DNA of 64,000 bases. It comes from Allocoprobacillus halotolerans. Lineage in GTDB: Bacteria > Bacillota_I > Bacilli_A > Erysipelotrichales > Coprobacillaceae. The notes under the pieces are model-generated. The model was not told the DNA's origin and did not search any database. It saw only the letters and a program-made list of their open reading frames with translations. Of the stretch, positions 19,642-27,843 are shown one piece after another (positions within the stretch are counted from its first letter, which is position 1; each line of letters begins with the position of its first letter). The stretch is taken from NCBI RefSeq assembly GCF_024399475.1, contig NZ_CP101620.1:434001-498000 (forward strand), given 5' to 3'. Both the position numbers and the translations under genes were made by a program.

Positions 19642-21024
19642 CTATTGATTATTTTCTATTTGAGGGGATGTATCATCACCTTGCATATCCATTTCTTGTT
19701 GAACAGCTAATTCTGCTTTTAATTCCTGTCTTTCCATAACTTTAAAGAATGGTAAGAAAATAAAGAATATAATTACAAAGTTAATTAAACTAATAATCAT
19801 TGCTGAAATTTTAAATCCTGAACCAATAAATGCCATTAATGGAACAGGCATTGTCCAAACGACATTCGCTACAATCGGTGGTTCTATTCCAATTGAAATT
19901 AAGATTGCATTCCAAATAAACATAACACAAAAACCAATAACCCAAGGTACAAACATAAGTGGATTTAATACCATTGGTAATCCATACATAATAGGTTCAG
20001 CAATATTAAACACTGTTCCAACAATTGATAATTTTCCTAATACTTTAAATCTTTTAACCGATGAAATAACACAAAGCAATGCAATTGGGAAGACACTTAA
20101 TCTAACATAAGCATTTACCCAGATTGATGAAAATAAATAAGGTATATCTTGACCAGCAGCAAAAGCCGCTAAGTTCGATGCTGCCATACTTTCCCAAATT
20201 GGAGTCATAATTGATCCAACAATATTTGAACCATGTAAACCAACAAACCAGAAAATACGATCCAAGAAAAATGCAAAGAATTGAGCTACTGGGCCACTTC
20301 CAGCTACGACAAGATGAGAACTCAAATCGTTAAATATTGTCATTAAATTAAATCCTTCAATATTTCTTCCTACAAATGCACAAATAATCATAATCACAGT
20401 AATAGGAATCAAACTTGTAAAAGCATCGGCAACCATTTGCGTAACACCATTAGGCATTTTAATTGTAATATTTTTATGAACAAGATATCTATAAATTTCT
20501 ACTGTTACAATACTAATTAAAATCGCAGTAAATAAACTTGGAGCTCCTAAAATATAAGCAGGCCAATCAAAATTTTCTGATAAAGTCGTAAAATCAATAA
20601 AACATAAGAATCCAATAAGACCTGCAATAGCACAAACAATAGCATTTACTTTTTTATCATAGTTTTTATGATAATATTCACCAAGGTAATATGCATTCAA
20701 AATAGCTGTCAATAAAGCCATTAAGTTAATACTTATAAATACAAGTTGTGTGAGTCCTGGTCTTATCACATCAATGATACCATTAATTGTTGCAGCTACT
20801 TCTGGCATTCCTAGTCCAGTGCCTTCTGCAAATAAGCCACCTAAATTTAATACTAATGTCGCTGTTGCACCAAGTATCATATAAGGCATAAAAACAATAA
20901 AAGTCTTTTGTAATGTTTGTAAATAACGAATATTTGAAATACGAATTAAAGGTGGTGCTAATCGATTTTCTACAAAATCACTGATTCGCTCCATAACATT
21001 TCCTTTCTTATGAATATCACTCAT
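19642..21024 (-). CDS. PTS EIIC, lactose/cellobiose family, no cognate EIIA/EIIB (operon copy 1)
   Basis: First gene of the amino-sugar operon. Start set at ATG 21024, after GGAGATAAAACT, rather than at upstream codons that would overlap the promoter. About 460 residues with ten hydrophobic segments; signatures are VGLHGSNIVGSIMTPIWES near 275 and NIAEPIMYGLPMVLN near 345. It has a normal CelB-type length. No EIIA or EIIB partner is encoded in the window, so phosphate would have to come from subunits elsewhere, or the protein works as an uncoupled transporter. The substrate is inferred from neighbours to be a MurNAc/GlcNAc disaccharide. Confidence 0.85.
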   Translation of the reverse strand: MSDIHKKGNVMERISDFVENRLAPPLIRISNIRYLQTLQKTFIVFMPYMILGATATLVLNLGGLFAEGTGLGMPEVAATINGIIDVIRPGLTQLVFISINLMALLTAILNAYYLGEYYHKNYDKKVNAIVCAIAGLIGFLCFIDFTTLSENFDWPAYILGAPSLFTAILISIVTVEIYRYLVHKNITIKMPNGVTQMVADAFTSLIPITVIMIICAFVGRNIEGFNLMTIFNDLSSHLVVAGSGPVAQFFAFFLDRIFWFVGLHGSNIVGSIMTPIWESMAASNLAAFAAGQDIPYLFSSIWVNAYVRLSVFPIALLCVISSVKRFKVLGKLSIVGTVFNIAEPIMYGLPMVLNPLMFVPWVIGFCVMFIWNAILISIGIEPPIVANVVWTMPVPLMAFIGSGFKISAMIISLINFVIIFFIFLPFFKVMERQELKAELAVQQEMDMQGDDTSPQIENNQ

Positions 21025-21156
21025 AGTTTTATCTCCTTCTAGTCCCTCTCTTTTCTTTTGATAATCGCGATTTATTATTTCTAGAAACCCCTTACATCGG
21101 ACTATCTTAAGTATAGCACTCCTTTTTCTCATTTACAATACTTTTCCCAAAAAAAA

Positions 21157-21188
21157 TGGAACTTTTCTCAAAAACTAGAAAATTTCCA
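21157..21188. promoter_or_regulatory. Palindromic operator for divergent RpiR regulator
   Basis: Half-sites TGGAACTTTTCT and AGAAAATTTCCA form an inverted repeat (11 of 12 positions) around an 8-nt centre. It lies between the divergent EIIC operon and the rpiR gene, just upstream of a good promoter for the latter. Position and symmetry fit the binding site of an RpiR-family dimer. Confidence 0.7.
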
Positions 21189-21190
21189 TA

Positions 21191-21220
21191 TTTACACATA
21201 TTTTTAATTCATGTTATAAT
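21191..21220 (+). promoter_or_regulatory. Promoter of RpiR regulator gene
   Basis: TTTACA and TATAAT separated by 18 nt, about 20 bp upstream of the rpiR start codon and adjacent to the palindromic operator. Confidence 0.6.
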
Positions 21221-21239
21221 GTTAATACGAGGTGATTTT

Positions 21240-22034
21240 ATGAATCCTAAAGAACACATCAGGCTACACGAAACAGAATTTACAAAATCAGAAAAAATTA
21301 TCGAAGAATATGTTTTAAAAAACTTTGATACAATTTCTTCCTATCCTATTCAGGAAGTTGCCAAAAAATGTAAAGTTTCTAAATCTGCACTTTTAAGATT
21401 TTGTCAAAAATGTGGCTTTAGAGGATATAGTGAATTTCGTTATGAAGTATCACGCTATGTTCATTCAATGGTAGAGATGGATACTGATGATGATAATAGC
21501 TCTTCCATCTATTTATCTCTATATGCTAACAGGATTCAACAACTTCAACAATCTACCAGTTCTCAATTTCTAGATCATATTATTCAACTTATAAAAGACG
21601 CTTACAAAATTAAAATATATGGTATTCACGAAACTGGTTTATCGGCTCAATATCTTTCCTATCGTTTATGTACAATCGGTATTGATTCTGAGGCCATTGT
21701 CAATTCAAGTATTATGACTGAAAAAGCATTAATGTCAAATCAAGATGATCTTAATATATTTCTATCTCTATCTGCTGAAACAACAGTCATTAAAGATGCT
21801 ATTCAATATGCTTATGAATCCCATTCAAAAATCATTTTAGTAACTCAAAATAATCATCATAGTTTTCATCAAAAAATCGATAAAGAAATTATTTTGCCAA
21901 CTTTTAATAATGAAGATTTACATTTTTTTATTGATTCTCAAGCTCTCGTTTTTATAACTATAGACTTGATTATTAATCATCTCGCAAAAAACCTACAAAA
22001 CCAGAAAAATAAAACAGTTTGTACTGCCTTATAA
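21240..22034 (+). CDS. RpiR-family transcriptional regulator of amino-sugar operon
   Basis: 264 residues. Start is ATG 21240 after GAGGTGATTTT; an upstream in-frame ATG would cover the operator. It has an N-terminal RpiR helix-turn-helix (VAKKCKVSKSALLRFCQKCGFRGYSEFR, read as two adjoining segments, residues about 33-60) and a C-terminal SIS domain (about 110-250) that would sense a sugar phosphate. Divergent from the eight-gene operon, with a palindrome between them, so it is the likely local regulator. MurNAc-6P is the known effector of the related MurR and a reasonable guess here. Confidence 0.88.
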   Translation: MNPKEHIRLHETEFTKSEKIIEEYVLKNFDTISSYPIQEVAKKCKVSKSALLRFCQKCGFRGYSEFRYEVSRYVHSMVEMDTDDDNSSSIYLSLYANRIQQLQQSTSSQFLDHIIQLIKDAYKIKIYGIHETGLSAQYLSYRLCTIGIDSEAIVNSSIMTEKALMSNQDDLNIFLSLSAETTVIKDAIQYAYESHSKIILVTQNNHHSFHQKIDKEIILPTFNNEDLHFFIDSQALVFITIDLIINHLAKNLQNQKNKTVCTAL

Positions 22035-22047
22035 AATAACAAGAGAA

Positions 22048-23100
22048 TTACTCATTTATAATCTTCTTTTTTTGTGTCAAATATTTTATCACAAATTCAT
22101 GAAATTCTTTACGCCAATCTAATATTTTTTTGTTTTCTCGTGTTGGATGCACTCTATTGGACAATAAGATAATAGCTATTTGATTTTCCAAATCAATCAA
22201 TAGCGATGTACCAGTAAAACCAGTATGAGCAATTGTTTTCTTAGAATTTAATGACGAAAAAAGACTATGAGTTGTATAAGTCAAAAATCCAATACCTCTT
22301 GGAATTTGATTCTCTGGTGAAAAATTAGTAAACATATTGTCAATATGCCTTTTATTGAGAAATGTTTGATTTTTATATTTTCCATTATTCAAAATCATTT
22401 GTGCATAATGTTCCAAATCTTGAATATGAGAAAACAGACCTGCATGTCCAGCTATGCCTCCCATCATCCAAGCTTTATGATCATGAACTTCACCTCTTAA
22501 CATACGATGGGCATACAAACTATATTCAGTAGGAGCACATTTTTCAATATCTGATGGACAAAAACATGTATGAGTCATTTCTAATGGTTTAAAAATTTCT
22601 TTATCTAAAACTTCTTGTAAAGATTGTTGCGTTATGATTTCAATGATTTCACCTAGAATAATGTAACCTAAATCAGAATAAATAACTTCCTTTCCAGGGA
22701 TAACCTGATGCGAATACTGACAAATCCTTTGAACAATCTTACGCTTATCTTCATTCATACTCCAATCAAAATCTGCTGGCAATCCAGAAGTATGTGTCAA
22801 TAAATGAAAAACTGTTATGTTATTATTTTTGAAGTCTGGCAAAATATATTGAATTGGAGTATCATATGATATATATTTTTCCTGAATCAGTTTCAAAATC
22901 ATAGGTGTTGTTGCAACAACTTTTGTAAGACTAGCTAAATCATACAAAGTATCAAGATCATTTTCTTTGGGTGATATAATTTGTGATTTATATCCCACAC
23001 AATAACGTTCTATATTTTGATGATCAATAATAGAGCAACAACAACCTGGGAAAATATTTTCTTTATATGCATTATTTAAAAAATTTTTTATCTCGTTCAT
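22048..23100 (-). CDS. Beta-lactamase-fold serine hydrolase (YbbE/AmpH-like)
   Basis: 350 residues of the class C beta-lactamase/penicillin-binding fold. The catalytic SxxK is SLTK at residues 57-60 within LYDLASLTKVVATT. The second motif is YSD in VIYSDLGYIILGE, and HTGFTG takes the place of the KTG box. No signal peptide is evident, so it may be cytoplasmic. Orthologues sit beside murQ-type genes in Bacillus (ybbE) and are linked to muropeptide handling. Its promoter carries the palindrome shared with anmK. Confidence 0.85.
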   Translation of the reverse strand: MNEIKNFLNNAYKENIFPGCCCSIIDHQNIERYCVGYKSQIISPKENDLDTLYDLASLTKVVATTPMILKLIQEKYISYDTPIQYILPDFKNNNITVFHLLTHTSGLPADFDWSMNEDKRKIVQRICQYSHQVIPGKEVIYSDLGYIILGEIIEIITQQSLQEVLDKEIFKPLEMTHTCFCPSDIEKCAPTEYSLYAHRMLRGEVHDHKAWMMGGIAGHAGLFSHIQDLEHYAQMILNNGKYKNQTFLNKRHIDNMFTNFSPENQIPRGIGFLTYTTHSLFSSLNSKKTIAHTGFTGTSLLIDLENQIAIILLSNRVHPTRENKKILDWRKEFHEFVIKYLTQKKKIINE

Positions 23101-23135
23101 AATCGCTCTCCCATCCCCAAAACATTATACCATTA

Positions 23136-23152
23136 TTGAAATTTAATTTCAA
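23136..23152. promoter_or_regulatory. MurR-type operator upstream of serine hydrolase gene
   Basis: Perfect palindrome TTGAAAT-TTA-ATTTCAA, 36 bp upstream of the hydrolase start. The same arms with spacer TAC occur at 25544-25560 before anmK. The regulator gene between the two units is the obvious candidate binder. Confidence 0.75.
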
Positions 23153-23213
23153 TTAACATTTTAATATTCTAAAATATTATTTTAATAATATTTAATTTCT
23201 CTACTATCCAATA

Positions 23214-23303
23214 AGCTTACATTTATCAAAATCATCCATTGATATATCTTGATGCCATTTTTCAAAATTCATGTTTTGTAAACGATAACCTTGCCATGAC
23301 AGT
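23214..23303 (-). pseudogene. Short unidentified C-terminal gene fragment
   Basis: A minus-strand frame of about 29 codons ending at a TAG, reading SWQGYRLQNMNFEKWHQD and then DDFDKCKLIG. It has coding character but no start codon or ribosome binding site. Looks like the tail of a lost gene next to the muropeptide unit. Not assigned to a family. Confidence 0.35.
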
Positions 23304-23326
23304 AGAATTTAAATAAAATCAAAAAC

Positions 23327-23449
23327 ATGCAAACATCTATTACACAAATCAAAGAAAAGGAATATCCAAAAGGATCAAAAAAATATAAAGATAACTTACC
23401 AATTGTAGGAATCACCTATGATTCAAACAAAAAAACATATATGTTGTAA
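23327..23449 (+). pseudogene. 3' remnant of AAA-ATPase/PD-(D/E)XK nuclease family gene
   Basis: Forty codons reading QIKEKEYPKGSKKYK and LPIVGITYDSNKKTYML. This is the typical tail of PF09820/PF08011 proteins (QIxEKxY ... KKY ... GxxYD), of which 31112-32760 is a near-complete example. No upstream domain remains. A bidirectional terminator follows at once. Confidence 0.6.
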
Positions 23450-23450
23450 A

Positions 23451-23482
23451 AAATAAAGGTTCGTAAAAATGAACCTTTATTT
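23451..23482. terminator. Bidirectional terminator
   Basis: AAATAAAGGTTC / GAACCTTTATTT is a perfect 12-bp stem with an 8-nt loop and A/T tracts on both sides. It ends the MurR-like gene (minus) and the nuclease remnant (plus). Confidence 0.85.
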
Positions 23483-24321
23483 TTATTTCAATAATTGAGA
23501 AACAAGATTTTTTGTTTCATACAATTTATTTTTATTATTTTCTAAATCATGTTTGTATACACCATAATATAATAAATCAGTTACAACTAGCGAAGCTGTT
23601 CTTGATGAAATTGCCCCAATTCTTACTTCTTTTTCTTCCAATGGAATAAACAAATTAAGAGTTGCATTCTTAGCAACGACATTATTAGAATTTTGAGTAA
23701 TAGATAAACTTGGTATGCTATCTTTCTTCAATTTCTTTGCCATTCCTGTAAGACCAGCTGTCGTTCCTGAATAACTTATAAAAATAGCAACGTCATTTTT
23801 TGTCATACTTTCAGCAAAAGTCATTTGGACATGGATATCAGTATTATAAATTGCTTTTTTCCAATTCTTAATAATTTTTGTGAAAAGTCATAAGCAACAA
23901 TAGCTGAACTTCCTACCCCAAACAAATAAATTGTTTGTGCATTAACGATATAATCTATAGCTTTTTGCAAATGTTTTTCATTAATCATCTGATAAGTTTT
24001 TTGAACTGTAGAAACGTTTAACTGACAAGATTTATGAATGAGTGATGTTAAATCATCAGTTTCTTCTAATACTGTATCAATATCTTCTTCTGGTCTTTCC
24101 TGCGACTGAGCTAGACTCATTTTTAATTCTGTAAAACCTTTATAACCTAGTTTTTTAGCAAAACGAATCACTGCTGCAGCCGATGTTTGACTTTTTTCAC
24201 CCAGTTGTTGTGCTGAATCATTTAAAATATCATGGGTATGTTCTAAAATATATTGAGCAATCATCTTTTCAGTAGATGTATAACTCTTTTGCGCTTCTTT
24301 AATTTGTACTAAACAATTCAT
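23483..24321 (-). CDS. RpiR-family regulator, MurR-like (frameshifted)
   Basis: DNA-binding regulator with an N-terminal HTH (SQTSAAAVIRFAKKLGYKG, residues about 42-60) and a C-terminal SIS domain. The SIS part is split: one frame ends after SQKLLRIGKK and the next begins at 23824. Adding one A to the A6 run at 23855-23860 joins them through AIYNTDIHVQMTFAE, giving 279 residues, the family norm. It lies between the hydrolase gene and anmK, each preceded by a TTGAAAT/ATTTCAA palindrome. Predicted to repress both and to respond to a MurNAc- or anhMurNAc-derived phosphate. Confidence 0.87.
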
Positions 24322-24372
24322 AAATAATCACCTATTACCATTATATCAATGCTTTCACAAAAAAACCAGCTA

Positions 24373-25512
24373 TTATCTTGGTGGCAGGGTGATATTTCCT
24401 AAAATTACATTGTCTTTAGCTCCAGTGGCACTTTTGATATTAGAAAAATGATGATGCAATGTTTCATTTCCCATAATTGCAAAAGCTATTGCCTCTTTAG
24501 CATCACTGGAATACCCTAATTCATCTTGTGTATAAACAGGGATATCCTTTAATTCCTCTTTTATATATTGAATTAAAGTCTGATTATGACTTCCACCTCC
24601 ACCAATAATAATCTTATCTAAAGAATAATCTTTTAAAATATATTTTTGATAATGATAAGCCATAGATTTGGCAGTAAAATAAGTGAAAGTAGTTATAATA
24701 TCTTCAGGTTTTTCATTTTGATATTGATGAATCAAAGAATGAACATAATTTTCACCAAAATCTTCTCTACCTGTTGATTTAGGTGGTGTTTTTTTCATAT
24801 AAGGATGGGCCATTAACTCTTCAAGTAACTGAGAAATAACACTTCCTTGACTCGCAATACGTCCTTGATCATCATATTCTTGATGATATAATTTTCGACA
24901 CGCTTCATTCATCATCATATTACCTGGACCCGTATCAAATGCTTGTATTCTATGAATATCCTGCCCAATCAATAAAGTCACATTTCCAATACCACCAATA
25001 TTTTGTAAAGCAATATTTTGATTTTCTTGACTATACAAAAGAAATTCACTATATGGAACAAGAGGCGCTCCTTGTCCATTTGCTGCCATATCCATCACTC
25101 TAAAATTTGAAACGATTGTTGTATTAAAAGCATAAGCCAAAATGGCTGGTTCTCCAATCTGCAAAGTCGAAGACAAAAGTTTTCCTTTTTGAAAAGGAAT
25201 ATGATAAATAGTTTGTCCATGTGTCGCAATAAATTGAATGTGTTGAGATGAAATATGATATTTTTCAAGTAACGTCTGCACTGCTTCAACAAATAAATAT
25301 CCTAGTTCAAAATTCAAACTGCAAATTTCATCCACACGAGACAATTTTTCATCACAAGCTCTCTTTATTTTTTCTTTCATTTCTAAAGGCATAGGATATT
25401 CGTGATAACCAATGACTTTTAATTGTGTCTGTAATCCATAACCTTCAATATCAACTAATACTGTATCCACACCATCCATTGATGTTCCTGACATGATTCC
25501 AATTGCATACAT
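24373..25512 (-). CDS. anmK: Anhydro-N-acetylmuramic acid kinase AnmK
   Basis: Hydrolyses the 1,6-anhydro ring of anhMurNAc while phosphorylating it with ATP, giving MurNAc-6P for MurQ. 379 residues, the usual length. Hallmarks: AIGIMSGTSMDGVD at the N-terminus, ATHGQTIYH near 115, NIGGIGNVTLL near 175, FDTGPGNMMMNEA near 195 and IIIGGGGSHNQTL near 305. It has its own promoter region with the palindrome at 25544-25560, separated by a terminator from the GH4 gene upstream. Confidence 0.95.
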   Translation of the reverse strand: MYAIGIMSGTSMDGVDTVLVDIEGYGLQTQLKVIGYHEYPMPLEMKEKIKRACDEKLSRVDEICSLNFELGYLFVEAVQTLLEKYHISSQHIQFIATHGQTIYHIPFQKGKLLSSTLQIGEPAILAYAFNTTIVSNFRVMDMAANGQGAPLVPYSEFLLYSQENQNIALQNIGGIGNVTLLIGQDIHRIQAFDTGPGNMMMNEACRKLYHQEYDDQGRIASQGSVISQLLEELMAHPYMKKTPPKSTGREDFGENYVHSLIHQYQNEKPEDIITTFTYFTAKSMAYHYQKYILKDYSLDKIIIGGGGSHNQTLIQYIKEELKDIPVYTQDELGYSSDAKEAIAFAIMGNETLHHHFSNIKSATGAKDNVILGNITLPPR

Positions 25513-25543
25513 GATTTTTCACCTCAAAAAAATAATACACTTT

Positions 25544-25560
25544 TTGAAATTACATTTCAA
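25544..25560. promoter_or_regulatory. MurR-type operator upstream of anmK
   Basis: Perfect palindrome TTGAAAT-TAC-ATTTCAA, 32 bp upstream of the anmK start. It has the same arms and spacing as 23136-23152. Confidence 0.75.
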
Positions 25561-25578
25561 TATTTATCATATAATAAA

Positions 25579-25608
25579 AAACTATAAAGAATAAATTCCT
25601 TATAGTTT
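25579..25608 (-). terminator. Terminator of GH4 gene
   Basis: AAACTATAA / TTATAGTTT stem with a 12-nt loop, followed on the minus strand by TTTTTT, 11 bp beyond the GH4 stop. Confidence 0.85.
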
Positions 25609-25618
25609 CATCAATATT

Positions 25619-27013
25619 TTATAATCCTTTTTCAGTTAATTCTCTAGCAACATCATCTTTGATTGTCACACCTTCAGCTTCAAGCTGAGCAATCTTATCA
25701 GCAAATTGTGGTAAGTATTTTTTATGTGCTAATAATAATTCATCTAAGACACGTTTTGCTGTTTCTCCTGATGGAATTTGTGGGTTTAAAATGAAAGCTT
25801 GTAAAGCCATTCCATAATCTCCTGTCACAGCTGCTTCTTCTACACACCATTCCATATTTTTCATACATTGTAGCCATCCTCTTTCAGCAGGTTGTAATGG
25901 TCCAAATGCAATCGCTCTTGCACCTGTCGTTCCAATAAATGCTGAAACTTCAACAGCTGAATCAGCTGGTAAATCAGGTACTGCTCCATTATTTCTTGTT
26001 GTAACTACGATATGTGAATTCTTATTGGCATAGATTGAAGCAATTGTTTCACAAGCAGCATCACTGTAATGTGCTCCACCACGTTTTGCAAGTTGTTCTG
26101 GTTTATGGTCTAAATCAGGGTTCTTGTATAATTCAAATAATTCTTCTTCAGTTTGTTTAACTTGTTGTGCTCTTGTTCCAATTGTATTGTATTCTTCTAA
26201 TCCATGTTTTAACATTTCTTCTTGACGATAGTAGTATCTATGGTATCCACATGGAATCATTTGCATTTGATCTAATTGTTCTTTAAAGAATGGAATATCA
26301 TGAATATTGGCTGGAATTCCTCCATCTTTTCCTTCATACATTGCATCAATGATTTGTTGTGTCACTTCTTGTCCATTTTCATCAAAGACTTTATGCCAAT
26401 GGAAATGATTCAATCCAGCAAATTTATAAGTTAATTGATCCAATGTTTTTCCAATTGTTTCAGGTTCTTTCATCATCGCTCCAACAGGCACATTACATAA
26501 TCCAATGACTTTATCCCATTTACCATATTTCATAACAGCTTCAGTCACCATTCCACTTGGATTTGTAAAGTTAATTAACCATGCATTAGGACATAATTCT
26601 TTCATATCTTCTACAATGCTTAAAATCACAGGGATTGTTCTAAAAGCTTTAAAAATACCTCCAGCACCATTTGTTTCTTGTCCTAACATTCCATAAGAGA
26701 AAGGAATTCTTTCATCTTTTACACGTGCATTCAATAACCCAACTCTAAATTGTGTTGTAACAAAGTCAGCATCTTTTAAAGCTTCTCTGCGATCTAAAGT
26801 TAAATGAACTTTCACATCATAAGGAGATGCATCCCACATACGTTGAGCCATTGTTCCAACAATCTCTAATTTTTCTTTACCATCTTCAATATCAACTAGC
26901 CAGATTTCTTTGATTGGAAGTTCATCATATCTTTTAATAAATCCTTCCATTAATTCAGGTGTATAGCTACTTCCACCACCAATAGTAACAATTTTTACAG
27001 GTTTCTTTTCCAT
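25619..27013 (-). CDS. GH4 6-phospho-beta-glucosidase (LicH/CelF type)
   Basis: NAD- and metal-dependent hydrolase of phosphorylated disaccharides in the cytosol. The Rossmann start VTIGGGSSYTPELMEGF, the RVGLLNARVKDERIP and GQETNGAGG segments, INFTNPSGMVTEA, and the metal-binding Cys/His in GLCNVP and GLNHFHWH are all present. The 464-residue length is standard. It is a monocistronic gene on the minus strand between the GntR unit and anmK. It probably takes phosphorylated products of beta-glucoside PTS systems. A substrate containing an amino sugar is possible from the context. Confidence 0.9.
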   Translation of the reverse strand: MEKKPVKIVTIGGGSSYTPELMEGFIKRYDELPIKEIWLVDIEDGKEKLEIVGTMAQRMWDASPYDVKVHLTLDRREALKDADFVTTQFRVGLLNARVKDERIPFSYGMLGQETNGAGGIFKAFRTIPVILSIVEDMKELCPNAWLINFTNPSGMVTEAVMKYGKWDKVIGLCNVPVGAMMKEPETIGKTLDQLTYKFAGLNHFHWHKVFDENGQEVTQQIIDAMYEGKDGGIPANIHDIPFFKEQLDQMQMIPCGYHRYYYRQEEMLKHGLEEYNTIGTRAQQVKQTEEELFELYKNPDLDHKPEQLAKRGGAHYSDAACETIASIYANKNSHIVVTTRNNGAVPDLPADSAVEVSAFIGTTGARAIAFGPLQPAERGWLQCMKNMEWCVEEAAVTGDYGMALQAFILNPQIPSGETAKRVLDELLLAHKKYLPQFADKIAQLEAEGVTIKDDVARELTEKGL

Positions 27014-27108
27014 AATCCGTCCTCCTTTTTCTTAACTATAAGTATAATATTAAAAAGTTTACTTTGTTTGTTTTTTTCATTTCTTGAAAACATTTTATGA
27101 TAAAAAGC

Positions 27109-27139
27109 CAAATGAAAGAATCCATTGTTCAATCATTTG
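27109..27139 (-). terminator. Terminator of acn-icd-gntR operon
   Basis: CAAATGA / TCATTTG with an inner GAA/TTC pairing, followed by a T tract on the minus strand, 10 bp beyond the stop of the GntR gene. Confidence 0.75.
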
Positions 27140-27148
27140 ACTTATTTT

Positions 27149-27832
27149 TTAACCTTTCTTTTTCTTATTAGCATAATATGCTCTTACAAGTGTTTGAGTT
27201 TTTCTAATATGTTTTTGAATCGTATCTTTAGCTAACTTTTTATCACCAGCAACTATTGAATCTAAGATAGCACGATGCTCCTGAATCGCTGTTTCTAATC
27301 TTTCTGGTTGTGTAATCGAATGACGACTTGTGACCGAAACATAATAATGAACATCCTTTAATAATTGTTCAAAGTACTGTGATTGAGTTGCCTGATAAAT
27401 TGTTTCATGATACAAAATATTTAAATCATTAATTTTTTCCTGATCTTTTTTAGCTGTATAAAATTCCATCAATTCAAAAACATCTTTAATCTTTGCAAGA
27501 TGTTCTTCATCCATTCTATCAATGGCTAATTGAATCGCTAAACCTTCTAATGCACAGCGAATTTCAAACATATCATCAATATCACGTGGCGAAAATCCTT
27601 TGACATAGACACCTTTATTAGGAATGCTTTCAACAAGTCCTTCTAATTCTAATTGTTTTAAAGCTTCACGAATTGGTGTACGACTAATTTTTAATTCATT
27701 CGCCAAGGTCAATTCATTAAGCTTTTGTCCATGTTCATATTCTTCATTTAAAATACGATCTCTTAAAATATCAAATATTTTATTACCTAAAGAGCCATGT
27801 GATACATGTTCAAATAAACTATGTGATGGCAT
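27149..27832 (-). CDS. GntR/FadR-type regulator with FCD domain
   Basis: 227 residues: a winged-helix HTH with LTLANELKISRTPIREALKQ (residues about 41-60), then a helical FCD ligand domain whose metal-binding histidines probably include NILYHETIYQ and the SRHS and QEHRAILD segments. It is the third gene of the aconitase-isocitrate dehydrogenase operon, 12 bp after icd. A perfect TTGTATACAA in the operon promoter is a plausible autoregulatory site. A carboxylic-acid ligand such as citrate is the usual kind for this family; that is inference. Confidence 0.88.
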   Translation of the reverse strand: MPSHSLFEHVSHGSLGNKIFDILRDRILNEEYEHGQKLNELTLANELKISRTPIREALKQLELEGLVESIPNKGVYVKGFSPRDIDDMFEIRCALEGLAIQLAIDRMDEEHLAKIKDVFELMEFYTAKKDQEKINDLNILYHETIYQATQSQYFEQLLKDVHYYVSVTSRHSITQPERLETAIQEHRAILDSIVAGDKKLAKDTIQKHIRKTQTLVRAYYANKKKKG

Positions 27833-27843
27833 TTATTTTCCTC

